The notes beneath the pieces are model-generated. The model searched no databases. It saw only the letters and a list, made by a program, of their open reading frames with translations, and had not been told where the DNA came from. From NCBI RefSeq assembly GCF_003255815.1, contig NC_037669.1, positions 125,573,152-125,637,151 on the forward strand: a stretch of DNA of 64,000 nt, written 5' to 3'. Below, piece by piece: positions 23,264 through 35,475 of this stretch (position 1 is the stretch's first letter; each line of letters opens with the position of its first letter). Origin of the DNA: Theropithecus gelada. Its lineage: Eukaryota > Chordata > Mammalia > Primates > Cercopithecidae. Both the position numbers and the translations under genes were made by a program.

Positions 23264-24744
23264 CCTCACACTGTTCAAAACTTAGTGACCCTTATTTTTA
23301 GGGAGGCTGGGAAAGAGAGGCCTTATAATTTTTTCATGGATTATAGATTCACAGTATTTTATTTAAATACAATAAAATACATAGAAAAATGTTTATCTTT
23401 CTCAGTGAAAAAGAAAAGGTATTAACTTTGTCTATGCTATGATTAATAATATGTAAAAATCACATCTGCAATTGGAAACTCACTCAAATGTAAACATGGA
23501 AAAAGTAAAACTGCTATAGTTGTTGGGGGGTCATAAAATTGTAAATTTATTTTTTCCTTTTTGTCAATTAAAGTTAGTGCTCTTCAGTAAACTTTTTAAA
23601 ATGTTCCTTCAAGAGTAGTTGGAGAGACAAAGAATGGATCTGGAAATTTTATATTTTGACTTTTGTAAGTTTTAATTTTGTAATTTTATATTTTGACTTT
23701 TGTAAGATCACTTTGGGGGCAGTGATCATTAGAGCACTTGGCCATTGAGGGTCTTCAAGTGAAACAAAGAATATTACACAGTGAACACTCTTCTTTACTT
23801 TTTTTAAAGTGTTGTCCTGTAGCTATGAGCATCTGATATTTTAGTGGGAACTTGAATGGCATTATTTAAACCATTTTAGCTATTAAATTATTGTTGATAA
23901 ATTATTTATTTACTAAAATCAGTAAATTGACGTTTTTTAAGCTATATGCACCAAATATATTTCTTCTTTTTTACTATCATAGAAAGAGACTTTTATGATT
24001 TCAATGCCCCCAGAATCTGCTTTTCCTATCTTATAACTATGAAAGACTTTATCATTGTTCATCAATACCTGAATCCCCTCGCCACCTTCCACATCGTGTG
24101 AAGACATCACGGACCCTCTTGAGATGAGACATGGACATATAAATAGTTTGAATAAATGATTTGTTGGTAGAACCCATGTACCTCACTTTCTGATTGGAGA
24201 ACTTGATTGGCAGAGACCCTATAGGCTCACTGTCCCTGTTTTGGTGATCATGAGAGACTCACTGCTAAATAACTCTGATGAGCAAAGCCCCTATTAGCCA
24301 TTTTGGGCATGTGTTCCCAGTAAGAAATCGTGAAAAATAAACCTTTGTGGTGTTTATCCAGAAAGAATAACCTGACGGGACTATATTTGCTTTTCTGAAT
24401 GTTAAATTTCAAATTTTCTATAAGCAGGTATAAAATCAGAGTTGTGCTTTACTGTTTTTTCATAGGAGAAATCATGAATGCTAGAATTTTAAGCGTATTT
24501 ATATATTCCCCTTCTTACACTCCACTTTCATTTAATTTTGAACTCCACTTTCATTTAAATTCACAAATTATTTTCTACCATACAAAATATTACTACAAAA
24601 CAAGCTTAAAACTGAAAATATCAACCATCATTTGCAATTCTGATGTTAATATTTTTCTTACATGTTTGAATCTTATCAACATGGAGTTAGAGGATCAACT
24701 ATACATTAAATGACTATATGTCTACTAAGTGTGTATATGTATAT
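23264..24744. other. Low-copy sequence with short direct duplications
   Basis: No gene recognised. Two local duplications are present: a 25-bp exact copy (23645-23669 and 23682-23706) and a 17-bp copy (24517-24533 and 24541-24557). The stretch 24060-24390 is less AT-rich and ends with gtgaaaaataaacctttgtg, reminiscent of an LTR polyadenylation region, but I cannot assign a family. Confidence 0.45.
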
Positions 24745-25330
24745 TCATTTGTATATAATTTAGGTTTAATTAACATAGTAAAAATACATTTGTTTAAGGT
24801 ATTTTGTTTATTGAGTTCTATAAAAAACATTTCTTTTAGGTATTTGGTTTATTGAGTTCTAACAATTGTATAACTGTGTGACCACCATCCAAAACAAGGT
24901 AAAAAACATTTTCATTACCCCAGAATGTTATTTTTCTTCTTTCTGGTCAATCTCCCTCCCTCACTCTCCAGGAAATTACTTTCTAATTTCTGACAGATTA
25001 TTTTTTTCTGTTTTTTTTTTTTTTTTTTTAATATATGGAACCAGAGAATGGAACACTTTTTTGTTCCAGGTTTTTTTTGTTTAACAAAATATTTTTGCAA
25101 TAATTCACATTATTTCATTTAGTTCATTTATTTTAAATGATGAGTAACATTCCATTGTATGAATACACTATAGTTGGTGTAGCCTTTTTCCAGCTGATGG
25201 ATATTTGGGATTATTTCCAGTTTTCACCTGTTAATAAATAGGCCGCTATAAACATTTTTGTGTGTGTCCTTTCAGCAAAATATGATTTCACATACGTTGA
25301 GTAAGTATCTAATTGTGAAATTCATTATGT
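24745..25330 (-). repeat. Old L1M-type 3' end, antisense
   Basis: Antisense L1M/L1ME tail: ttgtataactgtgtgaccac, then cattaccccagaatg, cattccattgtatgaatac and the late-ORF2 complement ttcacctgttaataaatagg. An internal 23-bp near-duplication ends at ttattgagttcta (about 24797-24820 and 24838-24861). A poly(T) run lies near 25011-25030. Confidence 0.75.
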
Positions 25331-26389
25331 AGAAGAGCTATTTTGTGGTGATATGTATATGTTAACTGGAATCAGAACAACCTTTCCACTTCAAGTTTGT
25401 TTTGAAATCTGCATGTCTTAGGGGGAAATACTATTAAATCAGAAGCCAACGAAACCATCTCCCTGTTTTGGTTCCTGTGGCTAGCTAGGGAGTGGATACT
25501 CAGATTCTTACAATTAAATGCTCTTACCTCCCGCTTTGAATCTTGAGAAAGAGATCAAATGATGTGAGGATATGCAGACAGTTTTCATTTTAGTATTGAC
25601 AGCACTGTGACAGTTCAGCAATGGAAACAGTGATAAGTACTCAGTGGTATTAATGCCAGCAGTAATATCCTAATCAGACCATCACTGAGGCATAACATTG
25701 CCTTTCTTTCCTGCCACCTGGATATTCCTGAAATATAAACATTCTGAGTCTATTTTTCCCGCCTTCTGTTAATATTACGAATTACCACACATCCTTCTAG
25801 AGAATTTCTTTTCTACTTGAGTTCTAAAATATATTCAGGGAACTGTTGCGGTATTCTGTTGAAACAAGATGGACACCCCCCTAAAGTCTGGTTCTATGCC
25901 AAGACTGATGACACACATAAAAATAAGAAAATATATAACATTGTTTATTTCTCATATTAGGAGGCATTCTGGAGAAAGCAGTATAGGCTTCCAAGCTGGT
26001 CAGAAAATGACTTTAGAGAGTCAGATAAGGACACTGGCTTGGCTTTCATGGTGATTACGAGTATAACTGAGTGAAGATTTCCAGGTGTGGTGACCTAGGT
26101 TGCATGGTCTGACATTGTCACAGGAACCAGAAGAGGTAAGCATCTGAGCTTTTTATCACTTTGCCCCAATGTGGGGCAAAAGGGGAACAGGAGTGGGAAG
26201 GCTTAAAAATGGTTAGTAGTCAAACATTAAAAAATGAAGTTAGATTCTTTATTAGAGGAGTTACTAAAAACATTGGCTGACCGAGACCAAATCATGGAGA
26301 CCAAAATTATAATGAGCACCTTCAAAAGGAGTAAAATTTTTGCCTCATTAATAACTACTGAGTACATTTATCTAAAAATATGGTAAATG
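25331..26389. other. Low-copy sequence with a short hairpin
   Basis: No repeat or gene recognised. A 9-bp stem with a 3-base loop (tttgcccca / tggggcaaa) lies at 26160-26180. Confidence 0.5.
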
Positions 26390-26525
26390 GCAAGTTTAGT
26401 GGCTTTGGAATTAGATAAATATGACTTAAATTCTGGCTCTTCCCTAATTAACTATCACCTTGTACAAGTTATCTTATCTCAAGATTCATTTCTATCATCT
26501 GTAAGAATGGTACTCATAATAGCAG
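26390..26525 (+). repeat. MIR SINE, sense (first of an adjacent pair)
   Basis: Follows the MIR core: ggctttggaattagataaa, ttctggctcttccctaatt, accttgtacaagttatctta, catctgtaagaatggtac. Confidence 0.75.
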
Positions 26526-26529
26526 CATC

Positions 26530-26765
26530 ACACAATAATTAAGAATGCCATCTCAGGAGTCACAGGGCCTTTGTTAAAATCTCCTCTCTACCATTCACCA
26601 ATTCAATAACTTTGAGCAAATAATGAAACCTCTCAAAGAATCAGTTTCCTCATCTAAAGAGGGGAGAACAACAGTACTGTTAAAAATATTGGGAAATAAA
26701 AGTAATCACAGATTTGGCTCAGAATGAGAACTCACTAAATCTCAGGTGTTAATATTCTATTCACC
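26530..26765 (+). repeat. MIR SINE, sense (second of an adjacent pair)
   Basis: A second, longer MIR directly after the first: ctcctctctaccattcacc, aatcagtttcctcatctaaa and the tail-region ggctcagaatgagaactcac. The separate core shows these are two insertions or a tandem duplication. Confidence 0.75.
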
Positions 26766-29736
26766 AAGTGGATCCAACTCTACCATGTACTGACAAAAAA
26801 CTGCATTGCTTACTGAAGATACTCTGAGAATGTAGGTTAATGTTTCATGTTATATACCATACAGCAAAAGCTTTGTCAAATTGCTTATTTCAGGGCTTCC
26901 TTCTTCTCCATTAAGGTATTTTCTTTGCAAGATACTTGTTTCCTCTCTATCCCTCCACAGACCCCAAAATCCCACGAATTGATTATTGTAATTAGTTTTT
27001 ACCCTTTATTTCAATAGCCTAATCAGTCACATACAATCCCAGCGGTCACCATTGCATTAAGAAGGTATTATCTTTTAACAAGTTTATAGAAGAGGATCTT
27101 ATTTGCTACCACACAATGAGTGACTTACCATATTATTAACTCAACAAAGTATGTCTCTGTATAAAACAGGATATGTCTCCTAAGAAAATGAATAGGTCTA
27201 AATAGTGCTACAAAGGAATTATACCTGCCTCATGAGCTTGTAGAGAGGATTAAAGTAGGTAATTTCTGTAAACAATTTACTTCAATACCTTTCTCATGAG
27301 AGCTGGAAAATTCATATTAGTAATTTGTATTAGTTACTCCCATTTGTGCTGTATGTAAGGATCTATTTCATATTTTCTCAGAATAGTATTTAATCTTACA
27401 ATGGATCTGACATTTTAAAATTCTATTTGTTAAAAATAATATCTTACTTATGCCAGTTTACTTACCAAACTGTAAACGACAATTCAAATTTTATGCAGTT
27501 TAAGGCAAAGCAAAATAATAATTCAGTTAAAATCATGACAGCCAATTATAGACTGATAAAATAAAATATTACTTTGGGCTTTTAAAATCTTCATTAATGT
27601 TTTAACTTTTCTTTTCCTCTTTAGACCTCTGAAATATAAACTATTTTGGAAAAGAGTGAGAAAATTATCTGCTTCTGGACCACAGAAAATATCCTGAGAT
27701 TATAAAATATTTAGTTTATTTATTTGTGCAATATACACTGTTTTTATGCTTTCCAAAACCTCTAAGTCAAAACTGAAAACAAAATATTTAACTTGTTAGT
27801 CTTTAAATGCTTAAAGGGCTACTTTACTTATTTATTATTTTAAAATAAACTGAAGAATGTATAGAAATATTTGAACATTTAAAAAAGTATAACCTCCTCT
27901 AGCAAACAAAACAAAGCAATATTAGATTTTATTTCTGAAGCTTTAAAATCTCTACTGTTAGTGATGCTGAAACTGAATAATCCTAAATAAAATCTTATAT
28001 AGTCCCTTTCTCTTCCCAAAGTACGAATGCAGGCCTAGGTTAAGTAGCAGGAAAAAAAGGCAGCAAAAATGTTTGCATTAATAACATAGAAAAATGTACT
28101 ATCTTATTCACATCAGGAAGGAAAAAGAAAAGGACCGGGTTATATTTCAAAAGAAAAAAATGCTCATAAGGACATAAAATGCTCTTAGATCAATCTTGAG
28201 TTGAATATGCAGGAAGACTAAAGCTTTGACAAGAGGTGGGTAAGACAAGATGTTTGGTGTGTGATTCTCACCCTGCAGCCCATTTCGTGAACATAGAGCC
28301 AATTACTAATATTTATGCACTAAGATTTTTGCATTTTCATCAAAGGAAAAGTACTCTGTTAAGAATATTGTCGAGGAGAAAATGTGTTTTCTAAGCCTAC
28401 TTAAATCTAAATTGAAAGATAAAAATCTACAAATACAGGTGAAAACAAAAACAAAAAAAATCGATTTATTGAGCAAGCAATAAGCAAATGCATCAGATAA
28501 ATACATTAATGAAGCGCAAGTGAAGTACGTGAGTCATTGCCATTTGCTGAAACAATACATTTTTGACTCAGTAGTTACTCAGTAAATATATGTAGAATTT
28601 AGTTGCATCAATACCTCCCTAGGTTGCTTTGTTCCTGATTTGGAAAGTGAAATATATTTCTCTACAAATAGAGCAGGAAAGCAAAACTTTGATATTATTA
28701 ATATGGGTGTAGAATAGCTCATGGTTTTTCAATGAGTCTGACTAAAATATACTTAAATAATTTTAGGTCAAACATAACAGCCTATGGAAGACAGTATTCT
28801 CTGAATTCTGAGATGGCTTCAAATCTTCAAAGACTTTTGAGATAGCTAACATATTGCCTTTATTAAGAAACCACATATTTACAGCAGAACCAGGAACTAT
28901 GCACATCAGCCAAGGTATGCCTGTTTCACACTGTAGGGACCCATTGTGCTTGTTGAAACAGACATTCCAACCTCCATTTCACACATCCTACATTACAGCC
29001 ATGACATTTTGGGAATTGACTCTTGTACAACACAATAGCGTGACTTGATTTGTCTATGAATTCCTCTTGTCTGCATTTGATTTAGATTTAAGTCACATTA
29101 AGCCAATAAATGCTTACAGACTTTTGCCAATGGAGCCCTGGTAACATGTGAGAGTCAGTTTCTCTCCCCTCTTAGATGTGAACATGGGAGCATGCTGCCT
29201 GTATTGTTGCAAGTAGCCATCCTGCAACTATACAGGAAGGATAATAAAACCACACAAGCAAGAAAATGAAAAAAGAATCTCAGAGAAATAAAGTCAGAGC
29301 TACCATTATGTGACTTAATATGATTCCTTGTTCTGCAGGCCGGTTTGAATGGAGTGTTTGCTATACACATGCAAAAGCATCCCAACACAGGATGCTATAG
29401 GGTAGCCCTACATCTCTGCCTGCCTCTGAGAGGCCAGTGTGTAGGAGCACACAGAGAATGCTGGCTTGATCACATCTAAGTACACTTATATCCCGACTAT
29501 AGAATAAGTCCTTTTCTAATTTCTGCAATCAATGAAACTTTCCTGACTTTCTTTTTAAAGTCTTGCTTCTTTTCAAATGAGATAGATATCTCTAGTTTAT
29601 AGAAAACAAAGTGAGGATGGGGTAGAATAAAAGTTTGTCTGAAGAACAAAACAAAAATTAATTTTCCAAATTAAATTGTTATAAGACTTATCAAAAGAAA
29701 ACCAAGCAAACCCAAATATCTTTGTCTTCTTTGGGA
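26766..29736. other. AT-rich low-copy region
   Basis: About 3 kb without a gene or confident repeat. A weak MIR-like stretch may lie at 27215-27290 (acctgcctcatgagcttg). Frames at 28306-28506, 28854-29048 and 29155-29388 have no recognised content. Confidence 0.5.
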
Positions 29737-30270
<534 letters not shown>

Positions 30271-30505
30271 AGCGGGAGCCTGGTGGTGTGGTGCTTCATC
30301 TCACTTTGGGAAGCTGAGGCAGGTGGATTGCCTGGCCAACATGGAGAAACCTCGTCTCTTCTAAAAACACAAAAATTAGCTGGGCGTGGTGGCAGGTTTC
30401 ACCGTATTGCCCAGGCTGGTCTCAAACTCCTGACCTCATGATCCACCCCCTTCGGCCTCCCAAAGTTCTGGGATTACAGGTGTGAGTCACCGTGCCTGAT
30501 CTATG
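30271..30505. repeat. Chimeric Alu: sense fragment joined to antisense fragment
   Basis: From about 30280 a diverged sense Alu piece runs to the right-arm start attagctgggcgtggtggc. At about 30393 it switches to an antisense Alu piece (tttcaccgtattgccc through gggattacaggtgtgagtca). It abuts the purine tract, which may be the expanded A-rich tail or linker of an Alu. Confidence 0.8.
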
Positions 30506-31176
30506 ACTTATTTTTTAATAGCATTATGTAAGAATTTCATGTATGTTAATGATTTATATTTATTATTAGACTATTGGCAGAATTAAAACCAATACGTTCA
30601 ATTTTATAGAATTTTGAAAATCTAGTATTACTCTTAAAGAGGTAGTCTACAAATCAGTAAGTCAGTGGATTATAATAGGTGATATCTGAATTAGTACTTG
30701 AAAAGTCTGATGAAGGTCATCTTACTTGACAAAATAAGCAAACATTGGTCTATAGAAATAATTTTTTGAGAATGTTTGAATAATTCAGATATGATATTTA
30801 TATAATGGATTGAATTAGATAAATTTAGCATTATCTGTTCAACTACACTTAGCAGAAGTACAATCTAAGAGATACATAAATCACCATTCTTATCAAAATA
30901 TCTGAAATAATTGGAATATACAAATATATATAGAAAGAGATACATGTGTGTTTAATTTTTAAGTGAATTGCTGAACATTTATAATAATGAATCCATGGAT
31001 TCCAGAAATTAGGTGACTATACGAATCTTAGAAAGCATTTAGGAGCCAAAGACATGTTTCTGTCAAAATGTATGGCATGAAAGCCAAGTTTCTGTCAAAA
31101 TTAAGTATCTAATTTGAGGACTTCACAGGATATCGAGAACAGGATCTACAGCCTAAGTCTTCTCGTTATTAGAAAC

Positions 31177-31179
<3 letters not shown>
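30506..31179. other. AT-rich low-copy sequence
   Basis: No repeat or gene recognised. The motif tttctgtcaaaat occurs twice (near 31057 and 31088). Confidence 0.5.
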
Positions 31180-31217
<38 letters not shown>

Positions 31218-31317
31218 NNNNNNNNNNNNNNNNNNNNNNNNNNNNNNNNNNNNNNNNNNNNNNNNNNNNNNNNNNNNNNNNNNNNNNNNNNNNNNNNNNN
31301 NNNNNNNNNNNNNNNNN

Positions 31318-31350
<33 letters not shown>
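31180..31350. other. Assembly gap of 100 N inside poly(A)
   Basis: 38 A, then exactly 100 N (31218-31317), then 33 A. A round 100 N normally marks a gap of unknown size. Frames that run through it are artefacts. The missing sequence could be only A-run or a whole insertion with an A-rich tail. Confidence 0.97.
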
Positions 31351-31352
<2 letters not shown>

Positions 31353-31646
31353 CAACATAAAGCTGAGACCTTGCATAAATTTGGGACCTTGAAGGGTTAC
31401 AGTCTCAGCGTAAGTACAAATGAGAAATAAACCCCATTATGAAAGATAATCATCTGTCATAAACTTGATATTGAATTGATGAGGGAAGATATTCTCTGGG
31501 AATCTGTAAGTACAATGTCATCATTTTGAGATGTGTTTGTTCAAGTTCACAGGAACTATGTGGTCTGAAAATATCAAACAAAGATTCTGATTTAAAATGC
31601 CACCAAGATGACTAGCAGAAATAAAGGTAAATACTCTATGAAGAAA

Positions 31647-31970
31647 ATGAGCCGGGTGTGGTGGCTCATGCCTGTTATCCCGGCACTTTCAAAGGCCAAA
31701 GCTGGGGGATAACTTGAGGCCAGGAACTTGGTTTGAACAAGCCTGGTCAACATGACGAAACTCTGTCTCTACTAAAAGTACAAAAATTAGCTGGGTGTGG
31801 TGGCACAGGCCTGTGGTCCCAGCTACTCCGGAGGTAGAGGCATGAGAATCGCTTGAACCCAGGAGGTCAACGTTGCAGTGAGCCAAGATGATGCCACTGC
31901 ATTCCAGTCTGGGTGACAGAGCAAGACTCTGTCTCAAACAAAACAAAACAAAACAAAACAAAACAAAAAC
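31647..31970 (+). repeat. Alu element (AluS-like), sense
   Basis: Complete dimer from gagccgggtgtggtggctc to an (AAAAC)n tail at about 31938-31969. Several point changes; no clear target duplication seen. Confidence 0.92.
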
Positions 31971-32646
31971 TGTACCACTCAATTTCCTCTTTGAATTTTT
32001 TTCACAAAGTTCTAAGGAAAATGGGCAACTCATCTTTCAATTTCTGAAACATTCCCATGAAAATTGAACCGTGGAATGCCCCATGTGTCAAAATGAACAA
32101 AGATAAAGTAAAAATAAAATTCAGAATCTCATATCAGAATCAGATCTAAGATTTGCCAGGCACACAATATAAAGTAACTAATGTTTTGAAAACTATTAGA
32201 GACAAAAAGGCATGAAACAAGAAGCAACAAATCAGATGTGTCAAATAACAAAACAGAAGTTTTTTAGTGACATCTAAAGTACTTTTAATGATGTATTTCT
32301 TAACCTGGTGATGGGTACTTAGGTATTATTGTGAAAACAAAAGCAAAGTCCAAACAAGACACACATTATCAAGCCTGCTGGAGCCAAATTCATTGGAGAA
32401 AATGCGCAGAAATAGAATCAGTCAATGTTGTACAAATCTTATATTTAACTATCACAACCTGGGATAACACAAGGCTATCTGAAGAGTCAAATATTAGACC
32501 CCAAAAGACAATCTCCAGGAGTCTTGGGCTATAAAACTTCTAAGCTGTATGATTAAAGAATCAAGCACCAAATCACTTCCCATTGTAATCTGGATCTGCC
32601 AGTTTGGTGTTTGTGGCTCAGAGTAGCACATTCTGGCCAGATGTTA
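31971..32646. other. Low-copy sequence
   Basis: No repeat or gene recognised. Confidence 0.5.
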
Positions 32647-32651
32647 CAGAA

Positions 32652-33012
32652 TGTATTAGTCTGTTCTCATGCTGCTGATAAAGACATACCTGAGACTGGG
32701 CAATTTACAAAAGAAAGAGGTTTAATGAGTTACAGTTCCACATGGCTGGAGAGAACTCAAAATCATGGTGCAAGGCAAGGAGGAACAAGTCACATCTGGC
32801 ATGGATGGCAGTAGGCAGAGAGAGAGAACTTGTGCAGGGAAACTTTCATTTTTTAAATCATCAGATCTTGTGGGACTTACTTTCATGAGAAAAGCATAGG
32901 AAAATGCACCCCCATGATTCAAATATCTTCCACCAGGTCACTCCCACAACACATAGAAATTATGGGAGCTACAGGATGAGATTTGGGTTGGACACAGAGC
33001 CAAACCATTTCA
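32652..33012 (-). repeat. THE1-type 3' LTR (minus strand)
   Basis: 361 bp, with ccacatggctggagagaac, catggatggcagtaggca and the end ggacacagagccaaacc. A purine-rich tract precedes it on the minus strand (33013-33030). Confidence 0.9.
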
Positions 33013-34092
33013 TTTTGCTCCTGGACCCTCCCAAATCCCACATCTTCACATTTCAAAACCAATCATGCCTTCCCAACAGTTCCCCAAAGTCTTAACTTAT
33101 TTCAGCATTAACTCAAAAGTCCATAGTCCAAAGTCTCATCTGAGACAAGGCAAGTCCCTTCTGCCTATGAGCCTATAAAATGAAAAGCAAGTTAATTACA
33201 TCCTAGATACAATGGGGATACAGGCATTTGGTAAATTCAGCCATTCCAAATGTGAGAAATTGGCCAAAGCAACGGGGCTACAAGCCCCATGCAAGCCTGA
33301 AATCCAGCGAGGCAGTCAAATCTTAAAGCTCCAAATGATCGCCTTTGATTTCATGTCTCATATCCAGGTCACAATGATGCAAGAGGTGGGTTCCCATGGT
33401 CTTGGGCAGCTCCACTCCTGTGGCTTTGCAGGGTATAGCCTCCCTTCAGCTGCTTTCACAGGCTGGTGTTGAGTGTCTGCAGCTTTTCCAGGCGCATGGT
33501 GCAAACTGTCAGTGAGTCTACCATTCTGCGGTCTGGAGGATGGCCCTCTTCTCACAGCTCCACAAGGCAGTGCCCCAATAGGGCTCTGTGTGGGGACTCC
33601 AACCTCTCACTTCCTTTCCACACTGTCCTAGCAGCATGAGGGCCTCGCCCTTGCAGCAAACTTCTTCCTGGACATTCAGGCATTTTCATACATTCTCTAA
33701 AATCTAGACATAGGTTCCCAAACTCCAGTTATTGCCATCTGTGCACATGCAGGCTCAACACCATGTGGAAGCTGCCAAGTCTTGGGGCTTGCAGCCTCTG
33801 AAGCTATGGCCAGAGCTCTATGTTGGCCAGGCTGGCTGGCCATGGCTGGAGTGGCCAGGACACAGAGCACTAAGTCCCTAGGCTCTACACAGCATGGGAA
33901 CACTGGATCCCTCCCACAAACCCACTTTTTTCACCTAGGCCTTCAGGCCTGTGGTGGAAGGGTCTGCCGTGAAGACCTCTGACATGCCCTGGAGACATTT
34001 TCCCCACTCCCTTGGGGATTAACATTTGGCTCCTCATTCCTTATGCAAATTTCTGCAGCTGGCTTGAATTTCTCTTCAGAAAATGGAATTTT

Positions 34093-34446
34093 CTATTCTA
34101 TTGCACTGTCAAGTTGCAAATTTTCCAAACTTTTATGCTCTGCTTTCCTTATAAAACTGAATGCCTTTAACAGCACCCAAGTCACATCTTGAATGCTTTG
34201 CTGCTTAGATATTTCTTCTGCCAGATACCCTAAATCATCTCTCTCAAGTTCAAAGTTCCACAAATCTCTAGGGTATAGGCAAAACGCTGACAGTCTTTTT
34301 CCCAAAACATAACAAGAATCACCTTTGCTCCAGTTCCCAAGAAGTTCCTCATTTCCATCTGAGACCACCTCAGCCTGGACTTTATTGTCCATATCACTAT
34401 CAGCATTTTGGGCAAAGCCATTCAACAAGTCTCTAGGGAGTTCCAA
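34093..34446 (-). pseudogene. THE1 gag-like remnant (minus strand)
   Basis: A 117-codon fragment open on the minus strand in the 5' half of the internal region, close behind the 5' LTR. It corresponds to about 8055-8390 of the first THE1 copy, where the frame is broken. MaLR internal regions encode a relic gag-like product of unknown function. The fragment has no start or end matching a whole gene and is an ancient endogenous-retrovirus-like relic. Confidence 0.7.
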
Positions 34447-34581
34447 ACTTTCTCACATTTTCCTGTTTTCTTTGGAGACCTCCAAACTCTTCCAATCTCT
34501 TCTTCTTACCCAGTTCCAAAGTTACTTCCACATTTTCAGTTATCTTTTCAGCAGTGTCCCACTCTACTGGTACCAATTTAC

Positions 34582-34949
34582 TGCATTAATGTGTTCTCAA
34601 GCTGCTCATAAAGATATACTTGACACTGGCCCATTTACAAAAGAAAGAGATTTCATGGACTTACAGTTCCACATAGCTGTGGAGGCCTCATGATCTTGGC
34701 AGAAGGCAAGGAGGAGCAAGTCATGTCTTACATGGATGGCAGCAGGCAAAAGGAGAGAGCTCATGCAGGGAAACTCTTACTTTTAAAACCATCAGATTTT
34801 GTGAGACATATTCACTATCATGAGAACAGCACAAGAAAGACTCACCCTCATGATTCAATTATCTCCTACCAAGTCTCTGCCACAACGCATGGAAATGACA
34901 GAAGCTACTAGGTAAGATTTGGGTGGGGACACAGCGCCAAACCATATCA
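34582..34949 (-). repeat. THE1-type 5' LTR (minus strand)
   Basis: 368 bp. The adjacent ggtaccaattta (34570-34581) is the complement of the primer-binding-side start of the internal region. Confidence 0.9.
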
Positions 34950-35165
34950 CAGAGTTAGCATACAGGCCTTGCACTTGCAGCTGCATGCCATAAACTGCAA
35001 TTGATAGGATTTACCACATTATTATTTATGTTTGTGGGAACACCAATCCTACACTTAGCCCACATCATCATATTGCAAGTGGGTGGGTAAACAAGTAGGT
35101 GGTATCCAAACCTTAAAATTAACCTGAATTGACTTTCACGAATGGGGCCATCTTAGTTTTCATGA

Positions 35166-35475
35166 AGCTTAGGTTGGGCACAGTGGCTCACACCTGTAAT
35201 TCCAACACTTTGGGAGGCCAAGGTGGGCAGATCACGAAGTCAAGAGATCAAGACCATCCTGGCCAACATGGTGAAACCCTGTCTCTACTAAAAGTACAAA
35301 AAGTATCTGGGCATGGTGGCACACGCCTGTAGTCCAAGCTACTCGGGAGGCTGAGGCAGGAGAATCACTTGAACCCAGGAGGCGTACGTTGCAGTGAAAT
35401 GAGATCGCACCATTGCACTCCAGCCTGGCAACAGAGTGAGACTCTGTCTCAGAATAAATAAATAAATACATAAAT
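35166..35475 (+). repeat. Alu element (AluS-like), sense
   Basis: Complete dimer from ggttgggcacagtggctca to an (AAAT)-type tail. It abuts the start of an L1 fragment. Confidence 0.92.

Larger units (their letters stand above)
32652..34949 (-). mobile_element. THE1-type MaLR retrotransposon, complete, minus strand
   Basis: Second whole MaLR element. The 3' LTR is 32652-33012, the internal region 33013-34581 and the 5' LTR 34582-34949. It starts (reverse complement) tgtattagtctgttctcatg and ends cgccaaaccatatca. A near-perfect 5-bp target duplication, CAGAA (32647-32651) and CAGAG (34950-34954), supports a single integration. It is in the opposite orientation to the copy at 7548-10156, about 22 kb away, and has no Alu inside. 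Confidence 0.92.

Noticed and set aside
24060..24390. Possible LTR or gene 3' end with aataaa at about 24337
   Set aside because: No paired LTR, no target duplication and no family recognised; kept only as a note.
31114..31392. Frames across the N gap
   Set aside because: Poly(A) translated as poly-Lys with unknown residues; artefact of the gap.
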